Source: an uncultured Helicobacter sp. (GTDB lineage: Bacteria > Campylobacterota > Campylobacteria > Campylobacterales > Helicobacteraceae). From it: 64,000 nucleotides of DNA. This document shows positions 25,645 through 34,912 of this stretch, piece after piece; within the stretch, counting starts at the first letter, position 1; each line of letters opens with the position of its first letter. The stretch covers positions 62,001-126,000 of the forward strand of contig CALUTE010000003.1 in the NCBI GenBank assembly GCA_944323645.1, in the 5' to 3' direction. The position numbers were made by a program, and so were the translations under genes. The notes beneath the pieces are model-generated. The model saw nothing but the letters and a program-made list of their open reading frames with translations, made no database searches and was not told where the DNA came from.

Positions 25645-27097
25645 AGACAACTCCTTCCATTTGTACTATCTTTGTGTGTAAATTAGCGCTTATTTGTGGA
25701 AACTCCCTGTATTGAACCCAGTTTTTAAGCAATGGAAGTAGTGTAGCAAATGGCTTTATTAGTGGCGCAATCTTACCAATGCTTGCCATAGCAAAACGCC
25801 AGATCTTAGGGTTTGTTGCCACCTGTGCGAAGCGCTTCATCTGTATAGATTCCATAAAATTACGTGTACTAGAATCATTGCCTATAACATTTTTACGCCC
25901 CTGCCCTACACGCTCAGATCGCAAATCTCGGATAAGTTCTGCTAGCGGAATCTGTACAGGACACACCTCCGAACAGCACCCACAAAGAGAGCATAGATCA
26001 AGCATAGGCGAACAAGTGTTAATACCAAAAAGTTGTGGCGTGATTACTTCACCAATTGGACCAGGATAGGTGCTAAGATAAGCGTGTCCGCCGATTTTAT
26101 CATACACAGGGCAATGATTTAGACAACTTCCACAGCGAATGCAACTCATTGAACGATATAAGTGAGAATCTTTGAGCATATTAGATCGGTTATTATCTAA
26201 TAAGATAATATGCACTTCTTTTGGTCCATCCATTTCACCTTCTTTGCGCGGTGAGGTAATGATATTGTTATAACAAGTAATCGCACTTCCCACTGCCGAA
26301 GGGGCAAGCATAGCATCAAGAATAGCAGCATCTTCAAAACTCTCAACCACTTTTTCTATCCCACAAATTGCCACGTGGATATCAGAAGCGGTAGTGCTCA
26401 TTCTGCCATTCCCTTCATTTTCTATAAGCCAAATTGCTCCTTCTTGTGCGATAGCGAAATTCACGCCACTAAGCCCCATTTTAAATTCTTGAAATTCCTT
26501 GCGCATATGGGTACGCGCAATGCCATTTAGCTTTTCTGGGTCACTCTCTAAGGGAGCATTAAGCTTTTTATGAAAAAGCTCGCCAATCTCGTAGCGATTT
26601 TTGTGGATAGCGGGCACAACAATATGAACCGGTGATTCCCCGAGCAACTGCAAGATCACCTCACCCAAATCTGTCTCGATCGCTTGCATACCTTTAGATT
26701 CTAGGTAATGGTTTAAGTGTATTTCCTCGCTAGCCATAGATTTACCCTTGAGAATCTTAGAGATTTTGTGTCGTACCATAAGGTTATAAATGATATCGTT
26801 TGCCTCATCTGCATTGCGCGCCCAATGTACCTGCATACCATTGCGCGTAGCATTTTTTTCAAACAATTCAAGTAATTCATCAAGTCTTCGCAAGTTTTTT
26901 TGCTTAAGCCGCTTACCCTTTTCTCGCAAACCTTGCCAATCTATAAATCGTGTCTGGATAAGATTCTTGCGATTGTTGCGCAAAGTATCCATAGCTTGAC
27001 GTAAGTTTGTACGCAATTGCTTATTATCTAGCCCTTTATTGATGGCATTATGGTATTCTTGCTTGATTTCTTTATTAGTTACTTGTGGTGAGCTCAT
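25637..27097 (-). CDS. lutB: lactate utilization iron-sulfur protein B
   Basis: A 486-residue protein. Residues about 70-300 are the DUF162-type domain (GVNFAIAQEGAIWLIENEGN near 212), followed by two 4Fe-4S motifs, CIRCGSCLNHCPVY near 315 and CSLCGCCSEVCPVQIPL near 368, and a C-terminal tail typical of LutB. It passes electrons from lactate oxidation. It sits between lutA and lutC, with short gaps or overlap, in one operon. Confidence 0.95.
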   Translation of the reverse strand: MSSPQVTNKEIKQEYHNAINKGLDNKQLRTNLRQAMDTLRNNRKNLIQTRFIDWQGLREKGKRLKQKNLRRLDELLELFEKNATRNGMQVHWARNADEANDIIYNLMVRHKISKILKGKSMASEEIHLNHYLESKGMQAIETDLGEVILQLLGESPVHIVVPAIHKNRYEIGELFHKKLNAPLESDPEKLNGIARTHMRKEFQEFKMGLSGVNFAIAQEGAIWLIENEGNGRMSTTASDIHVAICGIEKVVESFEDAAILDAMLAPSAVGSAITCYNNIITSPRKEGEMDGPKEVHIILLDNNRSNMLKDSHLYRSMSCIRCGSCLNHCPVYDKIGGHAYLSTYPGPIGEVITPQLFGINTCSPMLDLCSLCGCCSEVCPVQIPLAELIRDLRSERVGQGRKNVIGNDSSTRNFMESIQMKRFAQVATNPKIWRFAMASIGKIAPLIKPFATLLPLLKNWVQYREFPQISANLHTKIVQMEGVVYE

Positions 27098-27118
27098 AGC
27101 ATTCCCTTTATTTGTGTT

Positions 27119-27856
27119 TTAGGCGATTCCTATACGCTGTGCCAAAAAGTCATACAAATGCATAAACCTAACATTAACTCCCTGTTTGCGCATAGCACCC
27201 GTAATATTGAGCGCACAGCCCGCATCTCCAGCAATGAGATATTCAACATTACGCGCCTTGATATCCTCTATTTTGCAACTTACCATAGCATTTGAAACTT
27301 CCGGTTCTTTCACACTAAATGTCCCACCAAAACCACAACATTCCTCCTCTCTTGCAAGTTCAATAAGATCAACATTTTTTAGACTTCGCAAAAGTGTCTT
27401 AGCTGAAGAAATACACTGCGCACTGCGCAAAGCATGGCAATTGCTATGCCAAGTTATACGTACTTTTTCCCCTTTATCTTCATAACGCACACCAAGTACT
27501 TTATCAAGATACTCACTAAGTTCATAAACACGCGCACTAAAGCGTTGCGCTTCATCATAATATTGTGTATCTGCAAAAAGCTCTTTGTAATCTGTACGAA
27601 ACATTCCCGTACAAGATCCGCTAAGTAGTACAATAGGGTAATCCTTGTCAAAAAGTCGCATATTATACAGTGCTACTTGTTTGGTTTCTTCATAATAGCC
27701 AGAATTATAACTTGGCTGACCACAACAAGTCTGGTTCTTTTTAAAAATCACCTCCACTCCTTCTTTTTGTAACAGCTTTATGGCATTGACACAAGTGTCA
27801 GCAAAAGCTGCGCTACCGATGCAAGTCGCATAAAAATAGACCTTTTTTGCTTGCAT
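27119..27856 (-). CDS. lutA: lactate utilization protein A
   Basis: A protein of 245 residues with two CCG domains: TCCGQPSYNSGY near 42 and ECCGFGGTFSV near 173, plus conserved TCIGSAAFADTC at the N-terminus and SGSCTGMFR near 81. CCG cysteines bind Fe-S clusters in the LutABC lactate dehydrogenase complex (the HP0137-HP0139 type in H. pylori). GGAGGAAATT before the ATG makes it the first gene of the operon. No lactate permease gene is in the window. Confidence 0.95.
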   Translation of the reverse strand: MQAKKVYFYATCIGSAAFADTCVNAIKLLQKEGVEVIFKKNQTCCGQPSYNSGYYEETKQVALYNMRLFDKDYPIVLLSGSCTGMFRTDYKELFADTQYYDEAQRFSARVYELSEYLDKVLGVRYEDKGEKVRITWHSNCHALRSAQCISSAKTLLRSLKNVDLIELAREEECCGFGGTFSVKEPEVSNAMVSCKIEDIKARNVEYLIAGDAGCALNITGAMRKQGVNVRFMHLYDFLAQRIGIA

Positions 27857-28067
27857 AATTTCCTCCCCAATAAGAATTTAAGCAAAAACAATGTTTCAGA
27901 CCTAATCTTAGCGCATTTTCTCAACTATTCCCTCAAAAATTTTTAATTTCTACCATAAATTGAGAAAAATTATAAAATCTACACATATAAACTAATAGCA
28001 AGCAAATAGATAAACATAAACACCATAGGTTCAAACCAAAAATTTTAGATACAAAACCGCCAAAAAT

Positions 28068-29012
28068 CTAAGCTTTCATTTCTAGAAAAGTTTCTTTTTG
28101 CAAATCTAATTTATCAAAGAGGGTATCGTCACTTATTGGATTGTTATTGTTTGTCGTTAATAACCTATCACCATAGAACACTGAATTTGCGCCAGCAAAA
28201 AAGCAAAGTGCCTGAAGTTCATCACTCATTGCTTTACGCCCAGCAGAGAGTCGTACATATGAAGTTGGCATAAGAATCCGAGCAAGCGCTATAGTACGTA
28301 CAAAATCAAACTTCTCCACATCGGGAACATTCGCCAGGGGTGTGCCCGGAATCTTAACAAGCTGATTAATAGGTACAGATTCTGGAGGTGTTTCAAGATT
28401 TGCAAGTGATACAAGCATTTTTATGCGATCATCATTGCTTTCTCCCATACCCAAAATCCCACCAACACAGATTTTAAGCCCAGCATCTCGGACATTGCCA
28501 ATTGTCTCAAGTCGATCTTCGAAAGTGCGTGTTGAGATGACTTGTGTGTAGTATTCTTTAGAAGTATCAATGTTGTGATTATAAAAATCTAACCCAGCAT
28601 CTTTAAGTTTTTTGGCTTGATCTTTTGAGAGAAGTCCTAGTGTTACGCAGGTTTCTAACCCTAGTTTTTTAATTTCTTTAATAATAGCACAGACCTCATC
28701 AAGCTCCTTATCACTTGGCGAACGCCCAGAAGCCCCCATACAAAAGCGCGCACTCCCAGATTGTTTGGCTTGTTTAGCAAGCGAAAGCACCACTTCCTTA
28801 TCAAGCATTTTTTCCGTTCTTGTCCCAGTAGAATAATGCGAGGATTGTGCGCAGTAACTACAGTTTTCAGAACAAGCGCCAGTTTTTATGCTAAGTAGTG
28901 TGCTAGTTTGAATGGTATTTGGAGAAAAATGCGCACGATGAATAGTGTGTGCCTTATAAAGAAGATCCATAAAAGGTTGATAAAAAATTTGCTTGGCTTG
29001 TTCAAAAGTCAT
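28068..29012 (-). CDS. bioB: biotin synthase
   Basis: A radical-SAM enzyme that inserts sulfur into dethiobiotin. It has about 314 residues. The radical-SAM cysteines are in [13 protein letters not shown] near 51, and further blocks are [22 protein letters not shown] near 150, GGILGMGES, and RLSAGRKAM near 257 with the Arg that contacts the 2Fe-2S cluster. The ATG at 29012 has AAGGAG 5 bases upstream; the GTG at 29018 gives two extra residues. No other bio gene is in view. Confidence 0.97.
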   Translation of the reverse strand: MTFEQAKQIFYQPFMDLLYKAHTIHRAHFSPNTIQTSTLLSIKTGACSENCSYCAQSSHYSTGTRTEKMLDKEVVLSLAKQAKQSGSARFCMGASGRSPSDKELDEVCAIIKEIKKLGLETCVTLGLLSKDQAKKLKDAGLDFYNHNIDTSKEYYTQVISTRTFEDRLETIGNVRDAGLKICVGGILGMGESNDDRIKMLVSLANLETPPESVPINQLVKIPGTPLANVPDVEKFDFVRTIALARILMPTSYVRLSAGRKAMSDELQALCFFAGANSVFYGDRLLTTNNNNPISDDTLFDKLDLQKETFLEMKA

Positions 29013-29043
29013 AGCCACTCCTTGTATTAATAAATGATGTGGT

Positions 29044-29049
29044 ATTATA
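29044..29049 (-). promoter_or_regulatory. candidate -10 box of bioB
   Basis: TATAAT in CGCTATAATACC on the minus strand, 32 bases before the bioB start. Confidence 0.5.
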
Positions 29050-29135
29050 GCGAAGTTTTACACTAACAAACAGCGAAAGTACGAGACTCTTGCTGAAATA
29101 CTTGTAAATCTATAGAAATAAAAACAAAAATACAC

Positions 29136-29141
29136 TATAAT
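29136..29141 (+). promoter_or_regulatory. candidate -10 box of the hemerythrin gene
   Basis: TATAAT, 55 bases before the ATG at 29197, divergent from the bioB promoter. Confidence 0.45.
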
Positions 29142-29196
29142 TAAAGGCTTTGAAGTATTAGCGAGGCGGTTTATCGAGATGAAAGGGAGTAGAGCA

Positions 29197-29787
29197 ATGC
29201 TTGTACCAGACTGGGATGATAAATATAGTGTTCATAACATTCGAATCGACAAACAACACCAAAAGCTATTTGAAATAGCAAAGCACGCCGCAAATTTAAT
29301 CCATAAACAAGTGGATTCCAATGAGATTAAGGGGGTTTTGCTTGAGTTGTTTGAATATATGAAAGTGCATTTTCGCGATGAAGAAATGTATATGGAGAGT
29401 ATAGGCTATCCTCGCCTAGCAGAACATCACGAAATCCATAAAGACATCATAAATCAAGTAACGGATTTGGTACAAAATGTAAAGTATGATTTCAAACAAA
29501 AACTTGCCATCATTACACGTGACTGGCTCGTTGATCATATTATGAAAGAAGATATGCGCATTGAACAGTGGTATCATGACTATAAAGAATCACAGGCGCT
29601 TGATGGTGATATAGATGCAAATATAAAAATGGAGCAGAAATCAGAGATTGCACACTTTTATAAGTGTGACTGCCGCAAGTCATTCCGTGTACTTGAGACT
29701 GTGCATCAAAAAATTTTAGGTGGGCAAACATACCATTGCAAAAAATGTCGGGCACAAATTGTATTTGTCAAAGATGCGCCCTTATAA
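29197..29787 (+). CDS. bacteriohemerythrin with C-terminal zinc-ribbon-like tail
   Basis: A protein of 196 residues. Residues 5-128 form a four-helix hemerythrin with a full set of di-iron ligands: His21, His58, Glu62, His77, His81, His114 and Asp119 (VHFRDEE, HHEIHKD, VDHIMKED). After a short linker the tail holds Cys157-x-Cys159 and Cys181-x2-Cys184, a likely zinc ribbon. The first part binds O2 for sensing, delivery or scavenging; the tail could mediate protein or nucleic-acid contact. I chose the ATG at 29197 because AAGGGAG precedes it; the earlier ATG at 29179 overlaps that site. Confidence 0.88.
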   Translation: MLVPDWDDKYSVHNIRIDKQHQKLFEIAKHAANLIHKQVDSNEIKGVLLELFEYMKVHFRDEEMYMESIGYPRLAEHHEIHKDIINQVTDLVQNVKYDFKQKLAIITRDWLVDHIMKEDMRIEQWYHDYKESQALDGDIDANIKMEQKSEIAHFYKCDCRKSFRVLETVHQKILGGQTYHCKKCRAQIVFVKDAPL

Positions 29788-29819
29788 TCATGCATCTATA
29801 AAACTTTAGGATTTTTAGA

Positions 29820-30350
29820 ATGAGAATTTTTGGTAGTGTTATTTGGATTTTGTTTAGTGCCTTTATAATTGTTGGAGGGGTGGTTGGTTGCTTCACTCCG
29901 CTAGAAACACTTGCAAGTTTTGCAATTTTGCTGCCTATTTTACTTCTAATTGGTGGTATTTCGGAATGCGTATATTATTTTCGTATTAAAAGCTTTAATG
30001 GCTCTAGGATTCTGCTCCTTGATGGAATTTTAAGCTTGCTTTTTGCAATCATATTTTTTGTTAGTGGAGTTGAATTTACCTCGATCACACTTGTATATTT
30101 TGTTGCCTTTATCGTAATGTTTCGTGGGATTCTCGCACTTTCTTACGCGTTTGATATGCGCACAGCACAAATTAGCTCTTGGGGCTGGATTTTACTATTT
30201 GGGATTCTCAATATCCTTATTTCGATGATTTTTGTCATCTTTCCACAAATTGGTGGCATTACTATTGGCATTATGATCTCTGTATTGATTATATTATTTG
30301 GCATAGCATTGTTGCTTGGCTGGTGGAGTGTTTTGAAAATTTTTCGTTAG
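29820..30350 (+). CDS. HdeD/DUF308-like membrane protein
   Basis: A protein of 176 residues that is almost wholly hydrophobic, with six helices arranged as three pairs and short loops. Near helix 3-4, LLDGILSLLFAIIFF resembles the LxGILxxxxGI repeats of HdeD (DUF308) proteins, which in E. coli are linked to acid resistance. It lies between hemerythrin and addB on the same strand with short gaps. Function is by family only. Confidence 0.7.
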   Translation: MRIFGSVIWILFSAFIIVGGVVGCFTPLETLASFAILLPILLLIGGISECVYYFRIKSFNGSRILLLDGILSLLFAIIFFVSGVEFTSITLVYFVAFIVMFRGILALSYAFDMRTAQISSWGWILLFGILNILISMIFVIFPQIGGITIGIMISVLIILFGIALLLGWWSVLKIFR

Positions 30351-30359
30351 TTGTGTCAA

Positions 30360-32858
30360 ATGATAGATTCTAGACTTTTTGTATTCCCTACACAACGCTC
30401 CATTATGGAGTTTTATGCAAAAATGCCTTCTGGATTTGCACCAAAGGCGATAAGTGTTGGGACATTTTTTTCGCGTGCCTTTATGTTGCGGGCTAGTGCA
30501 CGTGTATCCAAGAGAATCCAAAAAATCATTCTTTATTCAATTATTGCTGACTTTCTTAAAGATAATGAACGATATGCACATTTATTTGTCTTTGAGCGAA
30601 GCTTCTTAGGCTATTTACAAGGTAGCGATTTTTTGCTGGATTTTTTTCGAGAAATTGCTAGTCACAACATTGATTTTGAACAAATTCCTACAAAAGACAT
30701 CTATGCAGATTATGCTGATCACCTGCAGATTCTTAGTAGAATCTATGTACAATTTAATGAACGCTTGAGTGCTTATGGGTTTGCAAGGCTTACACAAAAT
30801 GCTGAAGTTATACCAGAATTCATTCAGAGCTTTAGTCATATTGAATTTTTTCTTGATGGCTTTTTAAGCCCAAAGGAGCTTGATCTTTTGGCACAAGCTT
30901 GCCACTATACACCAATCCATCTTCACATTCAAACCGACTTATACAACATTAAGCACTTCCCGTGGCTGCACTATGACCTAAAAGAAGATTCTATCTATAC
31001 ATTCCTACTAAAATCTCCCAAACAAAACCACATCGAACAACAAACCAATCAGCAAATACAATCCAGTATTCCAACTAAGAGTACTCACAAAAAGAAATCG
31101 CCCCACTTCTGTACCAAAGCTTTACAGCAAACAAAGGCTGCTTCTATTCCACCCATAGAAGTGCTAGATTTCAAGCTTCGTATTGCGCAATGCGGTTTCG
31201 TCCTAGAAAAGGTGCGCCAGCTCCTTGAAAAAGGTACTCCTGGCGAGCGCATTGTTGTTATCACTCCCGATGAAGCATTTAGTCAATACCTTGCACTCCT
31301 TGATAGTGCTAATAACCTCAACTATGCTATGGGCACCAAACTTAGCACATCGCCAAAACATCTTTTATGGTGTGAGAAACTAGAGCAAATCCTTAATGAA
31401 ATACCTCCTAGTAATACCTCAAGGTTACAATACCTAGAATCTATATTTGCCTATATCTTTGCTCTAGAACCCATAGAGCCAAATGCAGTGCTTACTCCGA
31501 TTCTAGATTCTAGGGTTCTAGATAGTTTGCCACCCTGCCCTTTTAGCGAACGCTTACGCACGCAGATTCTTGAAATACTTTTTGAATACCACCAAATTCA
31601 AACAGAGATCGAACAATTATGCTATGCAGACCTAATACATATGCTATTTAGACAAATCAAGGATTTATCACTTGATGATATCAAAGGCGGCAAAGTACGC
31701 GTAATGGGAATCCTTGAAACAAGAGAAATAACATGTGATTATGCAATTGTGGTGGATTTTAATGAAAACTTTATTCCACATATCAAAGATAGTGATATGT
31801 TTTTGAACACTTTTATCCGAAAAACACTTAGTATGCCCACCTTACAGGATCGTCAAGACCTTCAAAAACACTACTATTATCAGCTCTTTACCAATACTAA
31901 ATACCAAATTTTTATCACCTATACTAAAAACGATCAAACAGGCATAGCAAGCATGATTGATGAGCTGCTATTGCAACAACATATCTCCTTGCATTATACT
32001 AATGGCGATACGCATTATGCACTTTTTAAGCCTAGTGCTATAAGAGCATACAAAGAAGAAGAAATTATTGGTACAATACAAAAATGTACCTTTTCGCCAA
32101 CAAGTATCAATACTTTCATTGCGTGTAAAAGAAGATTCTACTATCGTTATATTTTGCATCTTGAAGAGTTCAAAGAAACAAATCAAAAAAAAGACATAGG
32201 GATAATCCTACACAAAGCACTTGAAGAAGTATATAAACCATACATAAATCAGTACATCAACGAAAATACACTAAACACAATCATAAAGAGCTTTGAACAA
32301 AAGCTTGAAGACACATTTGCTCTAGAAAGCCATATTAACACACTACAGTACCAAATAAGTCGTTTTGAAATGCAAGGATTCTGGGAAAAGGAGCGTGAGT
32401 ATGCTTATATATGTGGCAAAAAAGGTTTTATGCTTCTGGATTGTGAGCGAGAATTTCAGGCAACCTTAACGCATAATGGTGTACAGCATAATATACGAGG
32501 TATCATTGATCGACTCGATAAAGCAAATGATGCCTACAGAATCATTGACTATAAATATGCCAAAAAGCCTACTACCAAGCAATATCTCAATGCCCAACAT
32601 ATACAACTTGCATTCTACAAACTTGCAATGCAAAACACCCAAACATTTCTGCAAGAACCTAATAAGAATTTAGATTCTCAAATCTACTATCTACGTGGAG
32701 GACAAACCTATTTGCTCGATGAAGAGAGTTTTGAATCTGCAAAAGAGGAGATTTTCAGAGTACTTGAATGTGTTGGTCAAAAAATTTATTTTAAAAAATC
32801 TGAAAATAAATCGATATGTAAAAATTGTCCTTATGCTACTATGTGCGATCGAGGCTAG
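30360..32858 (+). CDS. addB: AddB-type helicase-nuclease subunit
   Basis: About 832 residues. The N-terminal part is helicase-like but starts LFVFPTQRSIMEFY, without the GxxGxGKT loop of Bacillus AddB. The C-terminal third has a PD-(D/E)XK nuclease: GIILHKALEEVY near 625, RGIIDRLDK near 715, and RIIDYKYAK near 730 followed by QLAFYKLA. Four cysteines (one in FIACKRRFYYRY near 585, three in CKNCPYATMC near 820) would hold the 4Fe-4S cluster of AddB. With AddA, not in this window, it resects double-strand breaks for RecA. The ATG at 30360 is preferred over a TTG at 30351. Confidence 0.88.
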   Translation: MIDSRLFVFPTQRSIMEFYAKMPSGFAPKAISVGTFFSRAFMLRASARVSKRIQKIILYSIIADFLKDNERYAHLFVFERSFLGYLQGSDFLLDFFREIASHNIDFEQIPTKDIYADYADHLQILSRIYVQFNERLSAYGFARLTQNAEVIPEFIQSFSHIEFFLDGFLSPKELDLLAQACHYTPIHLHIQTDLYNIKHFPWLHYDLKEDSIYTFLLKSPKQNHIEQQTNQQIQSSIPTKSTHKKKSPHFCTKALQQTKAASIPPIEVLDFKLRIAQCGFVLEKVRQLLEKGTPGERIVVITPDEAFSQYLALLDSANNLNYAMGTKLSTSPKHLLWCEKLEQILNEIPPSNTSRLQYLESIFAYIFALEPIEPNAVLTPILDSRVLDSLPPCPFSERLRTQILEILFEYHQIQTEIEQLCYADLIHMLFRQIKDLSLDDIKGGKVRVMGILETREITCDYAIVVDFNENFIPHIKDSDMFLNTFIRKTLSMPTLQDRQDLQKHYYYQLFTNTKYQIFITYTKNDQTGIASMIDELLLQQHISLHYTNGDTHYALFKPSAIRAYKEEEIIGTIQKCTFSPTSINTFIACKRRFYYRYILHLEEFKETNQKKDIGIILHKALEEVYKPYINQYINENTLNTIIKSFEQKLEDTFALESHINTLQYQISRFEMQGFWEKEREYAYICGKKGFMLLDCEREFQATLTHNGVQHNIRGIIDRLDKANDAYRIIDYKYAKKPTTKQYLNAQHIQLAFYKLAMQNTQTFLQEPNKNLDSQIYYLRGGQTYLLDEESFESAKEEIFRVLECVGQKIYFKKSENKSICKNCPYATMCDRG

Positions 32859-32899
32859 GCATTTTTATGCATTATTACGAAAATATGACATTTTTATGA

Positions 32900-32905
32900 T
32901 ATAGT
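32900..32905 (+). promoter_or_regulatory. candidate -10 box of the small barrel gene
   Basis: TATAGT, 32 bases before the ATG at 32937 and after the addB stop. Confidence 0.4.
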
Positions 32906-32936
32906 GGCAGGCTTAAAATTCACCAAAGGAGACAGT

Positions 32937-33431
32937 ATGAAAAGATTGGTTGCATTTGTTTTTTTATGTGGACTTATAACTTCAAGTTTTGCGATTGGAG
33001 TTGGTAAGTTTAAAGTTAATCCGGAAATAGGTGGAAGCGTGGGGCTTTCTACAAGAACTGATACAATGTTTGCAGGTGGTTATGCTAGAGTTTGGCTTGG
33101 TGGTGATGGTCTAACTATTGCTCCGATGTTTAAATATAACTATATTTTTGGTCCAGAAAATACAGATGGCTTTTCAAATATTCAAGCTGGTGGCTTAATT
33201 GGGTATAGGATTCTACGTTTTACGCCCTACATAGGCGCGAGCTATTCTCGCTTTCAAGATAGAATAGGACTCAATGATACAACTGCACTTAATTATGGAG
33301 TCTATTTTGATATTCCTCTTCTTCCACTAAGTGTAGGCTTTGATGCTTCTTGGCAAAAACCAAAAATAGTAGGTACAGATAGCCGAGTAAGCCAACATCA
33401 ATTTGCCATCACACTAGGACTCATTTTCTAG
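32937..33431 (+). CDS. small outer-membrane beta-barrel protein
   Basis: A protein of 164 residues with a signal peptide (MKRLVAFVFLCGLITSSFA). The mature protein shows amphipathic strands such as GGYARVWLGGDGLTIAPMFK and FTPYIGASYSRFQDRIG and ends QFAITLGLIF, with the terminal Phe of outer-membrane proteins. Its size suggests an eight-stranded barrel. The ATG at 32937 follows AAAGGAGACAGT; an upstream start at 32904 would destroy the signal peptide. It has its own candidate promoter. Function unknown. Confidence 0.78.
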   Translation: MKRLVAFVFLCGLITSSFAIGVGKFKVNPEIGGSVGLSTRTDTMFAGGYARVWLGGDGLTIAPMFKYNYIFGPENTDGFSNIQAGGLIGYRILRFTPYIGASYSRFQDRIGLNDTTALNYGVYFDIPLLPLSVGFDASWQKPKIVGTDSRVSQHQFAITLGLIF

Positions 33432-33442
33432 CCTGCTTCTTA

Positions 33443-33475
33443 CCTCGTGCATTGTTTAAAGCGCGAGGAATTCTC
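33443..33475 (+). terminator. possible hairpin terminator
   Basis: CCTCGTGC and GCGCGAGG pair with one G-T over eight bases around a ten-base loop, followed by a moderately T-rich stretch (AATTCTCTTTGT). It lies 12 bases after the barrel gene. The T-run is weak. Confidence 0.4.
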
Positions 33476-33501
33476 TTTGTAATTTATAGAATGTACACTG
33501 T

Positions 33502-34272
33502 ATGAAATATTTTGCGTTAAAAATAGCATACTATGGTGGAGCATTTTCTGGGTTTGCACCACAAAAACAAGCAAAAATCCATAGTGTAAGCGAAACACTA
33601 CAAAACACTCTTAAAAAACTTGGTATAAATTCAGAAATTCTTGGGGCTGGGCGTACCGACAAAGGAGTGCATTCACTTGGAATGATGGTTCGTATCTGTG
33701 CTAGCGCACATTGGACGCCACAAAGACTTGCTCCACTTTTAGCCAAAAAACTCTATCCAAATATTATGTTACGAGCAATTTGGGAGGTGGATAGCAGTTT
33801 TCACCCACGTTTTGGAGCAAAAGCTAGACGCTATTATTATGTTTTTTCATCCAAACTCACATCTCCATTTGTTGCGCCTTTTGTAGCATATGAACGCATA
33901 GGAGATATTAAAATTATCAGACAATGTTTAGCAATGTGCATAGGCACCCATAACTTTGCCCTATTTTGCAAGCAAGGCTCATCAATAAAAAGTACATCTA
34001 GAGAAATTTATACGGCATACCTGCGCATAAAACACTATCGTGGTCAGACATATTACATAGTCTGTATAGAAGGTAATGCTTTTTTGCGCGCACAAATACG
34101 ACTGCTTGTTGGGGCAATTCTAGCTACCTCACGCAATGAAATAAGCCTACAAAACTTTACAGAACAACTCTTAGCAAAAAAACGTCATTACAGCCAACCA
34201 GTAAGCCCACAGGGACTCTACTTCGCCAAAGCACACTACGAAAATCTACCACCTAAGTGCTATCTTATTTAA
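33502..34272 (+). CDS. truA: tRNA pseudouridine synthase A
   Basis: Modifies U38-U40 in the tRNA anticodon arm. It is 256 residues long. The N-terminus LKIAYYGGAFSGFAPQKQ and GAGRTDKGVHSLG near 50 (catalytic Asp) are diagnostic, as are FHPRFGAKARRYYYVF near 100 and GNAFLRAQIRLLVGAIL near 195. It converges on the LpoB-like gene. Confidence 0.96.
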   Translation: MKYFALKIAYYGGAFSGFAPQKQAKIHSVSETLQNTLKKLGINSEILGAGRTDKGVHSLGMMVRICASAHWTPQRLAPLLAKKLYPNIMLRAIWEVDSSFHPRFGAKARRYYYVFSSKLTSPFVAPFVAYERIGDIKIIRQCLAMCIGTHNFALFCKQGSSIKSTSREIYTAYLRIKHYRGQTYYIVCIEGNAFLRAQIRLLVGAILATSRNEISLQNFTEQLLAKKRHYSQPVSPQGLYFAKAHYENLPPKCYLI

Positions 34273-34286
34273 GGCATAGATAGCGA

Positions 34287-34904
34287 CTACCAAGCAGATT
34301 TTTTACTACCAAGCTTAATAATATTTACTTCGTTGTCCCAAACAACAAGCCCACTCTTTAAATCGGTCAATGTCAATAGAAAAAAGTAATCCACACGCTG
34401 CTTAGATTTTACTTTTGTATTGCGCTGAATAATCTTACCTGATAAGGAGAGCTCTGGTGCAATGATCGTACCCTTTTCTGGTACACCATACTGATTAACC
34501 TCCTCATTATCACGCGCTTTACGCACATCACTAATCATTTTATCTTTGCTTCCACCGCTTCCAGAAAACGCCATTGTGAGAATAAATTTTCCACTATTGC
34601 GCATATCACGCGTTATTTTACGAGTTAGCTCCTCTGTAGAAAAGTGTTGCATTGTATCATTTACTACATCTGATATGGCTAGCACCTTTGGTTTGTCCAA
34701 TCCAGCAAGTCCTTTGACATAACCACTCTCCAAAAGTGATTGGATATTATCACTCGCTGCAGCTTCCAAATCGTGATAATCAATACCCATTGAAGAATAT
34801 TCTCTAGAATCTGCATTATCCACATATTGCACACCACCACAACCAAATAAAGTAAGCCCAACACACGCTACGCTACCTAATAAAATTCTATAAACTACAC
34901 CCAT
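34287..34904 (-). CDS. LpoB-like lipoprotein
   Basis: A protein of 205 residues with a lipoprotein signal (LTLFGC, Cys about residue 22). The mature domain carries PKVLAISDVVNDTMQHFSTEELTRKI and KSKQRVDYFFLLTLTDLKSGLVVWDNE, the pattern of LpoB/CsgG-like penicillin-binding-protein activators; LpoB in E. coli spans the periplasm to stimulate PBP1b. The Helicobacter role is inferred from the fold only. AGGAG precedes the ATG. It lies directly downstream of ppsA on the same strand. Confidence 0.75.
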   Translation of the reverse strand: MGVVYRILLGSVACVGLTLFGCGGVQYVDNADSREYSSMGIDYHDLEAAASDNIQSLLESGYVKGLAGLDKPKVLAISDVVNDTMQHFSTEELTRKITRDMRNSGKFILTMAFSGSGGSKDKMISDVRKARDNEEVNQYGVPEKGTIIAPELSLSGKIIQRNTKVKSKQRVDYFFLLTLTDLKSGLVVWDNEVNIIKLGSKKSAW

Positions 34905-34912
34905 AAATTCTC

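Noticed and set aside
32180-32200. A8 run inside addB as a phase-variation switch
   Set aside because: The frame is intact, eight A is common in this AT-rich sequence, and it codes for normal Lys residues; nothing supports switching.
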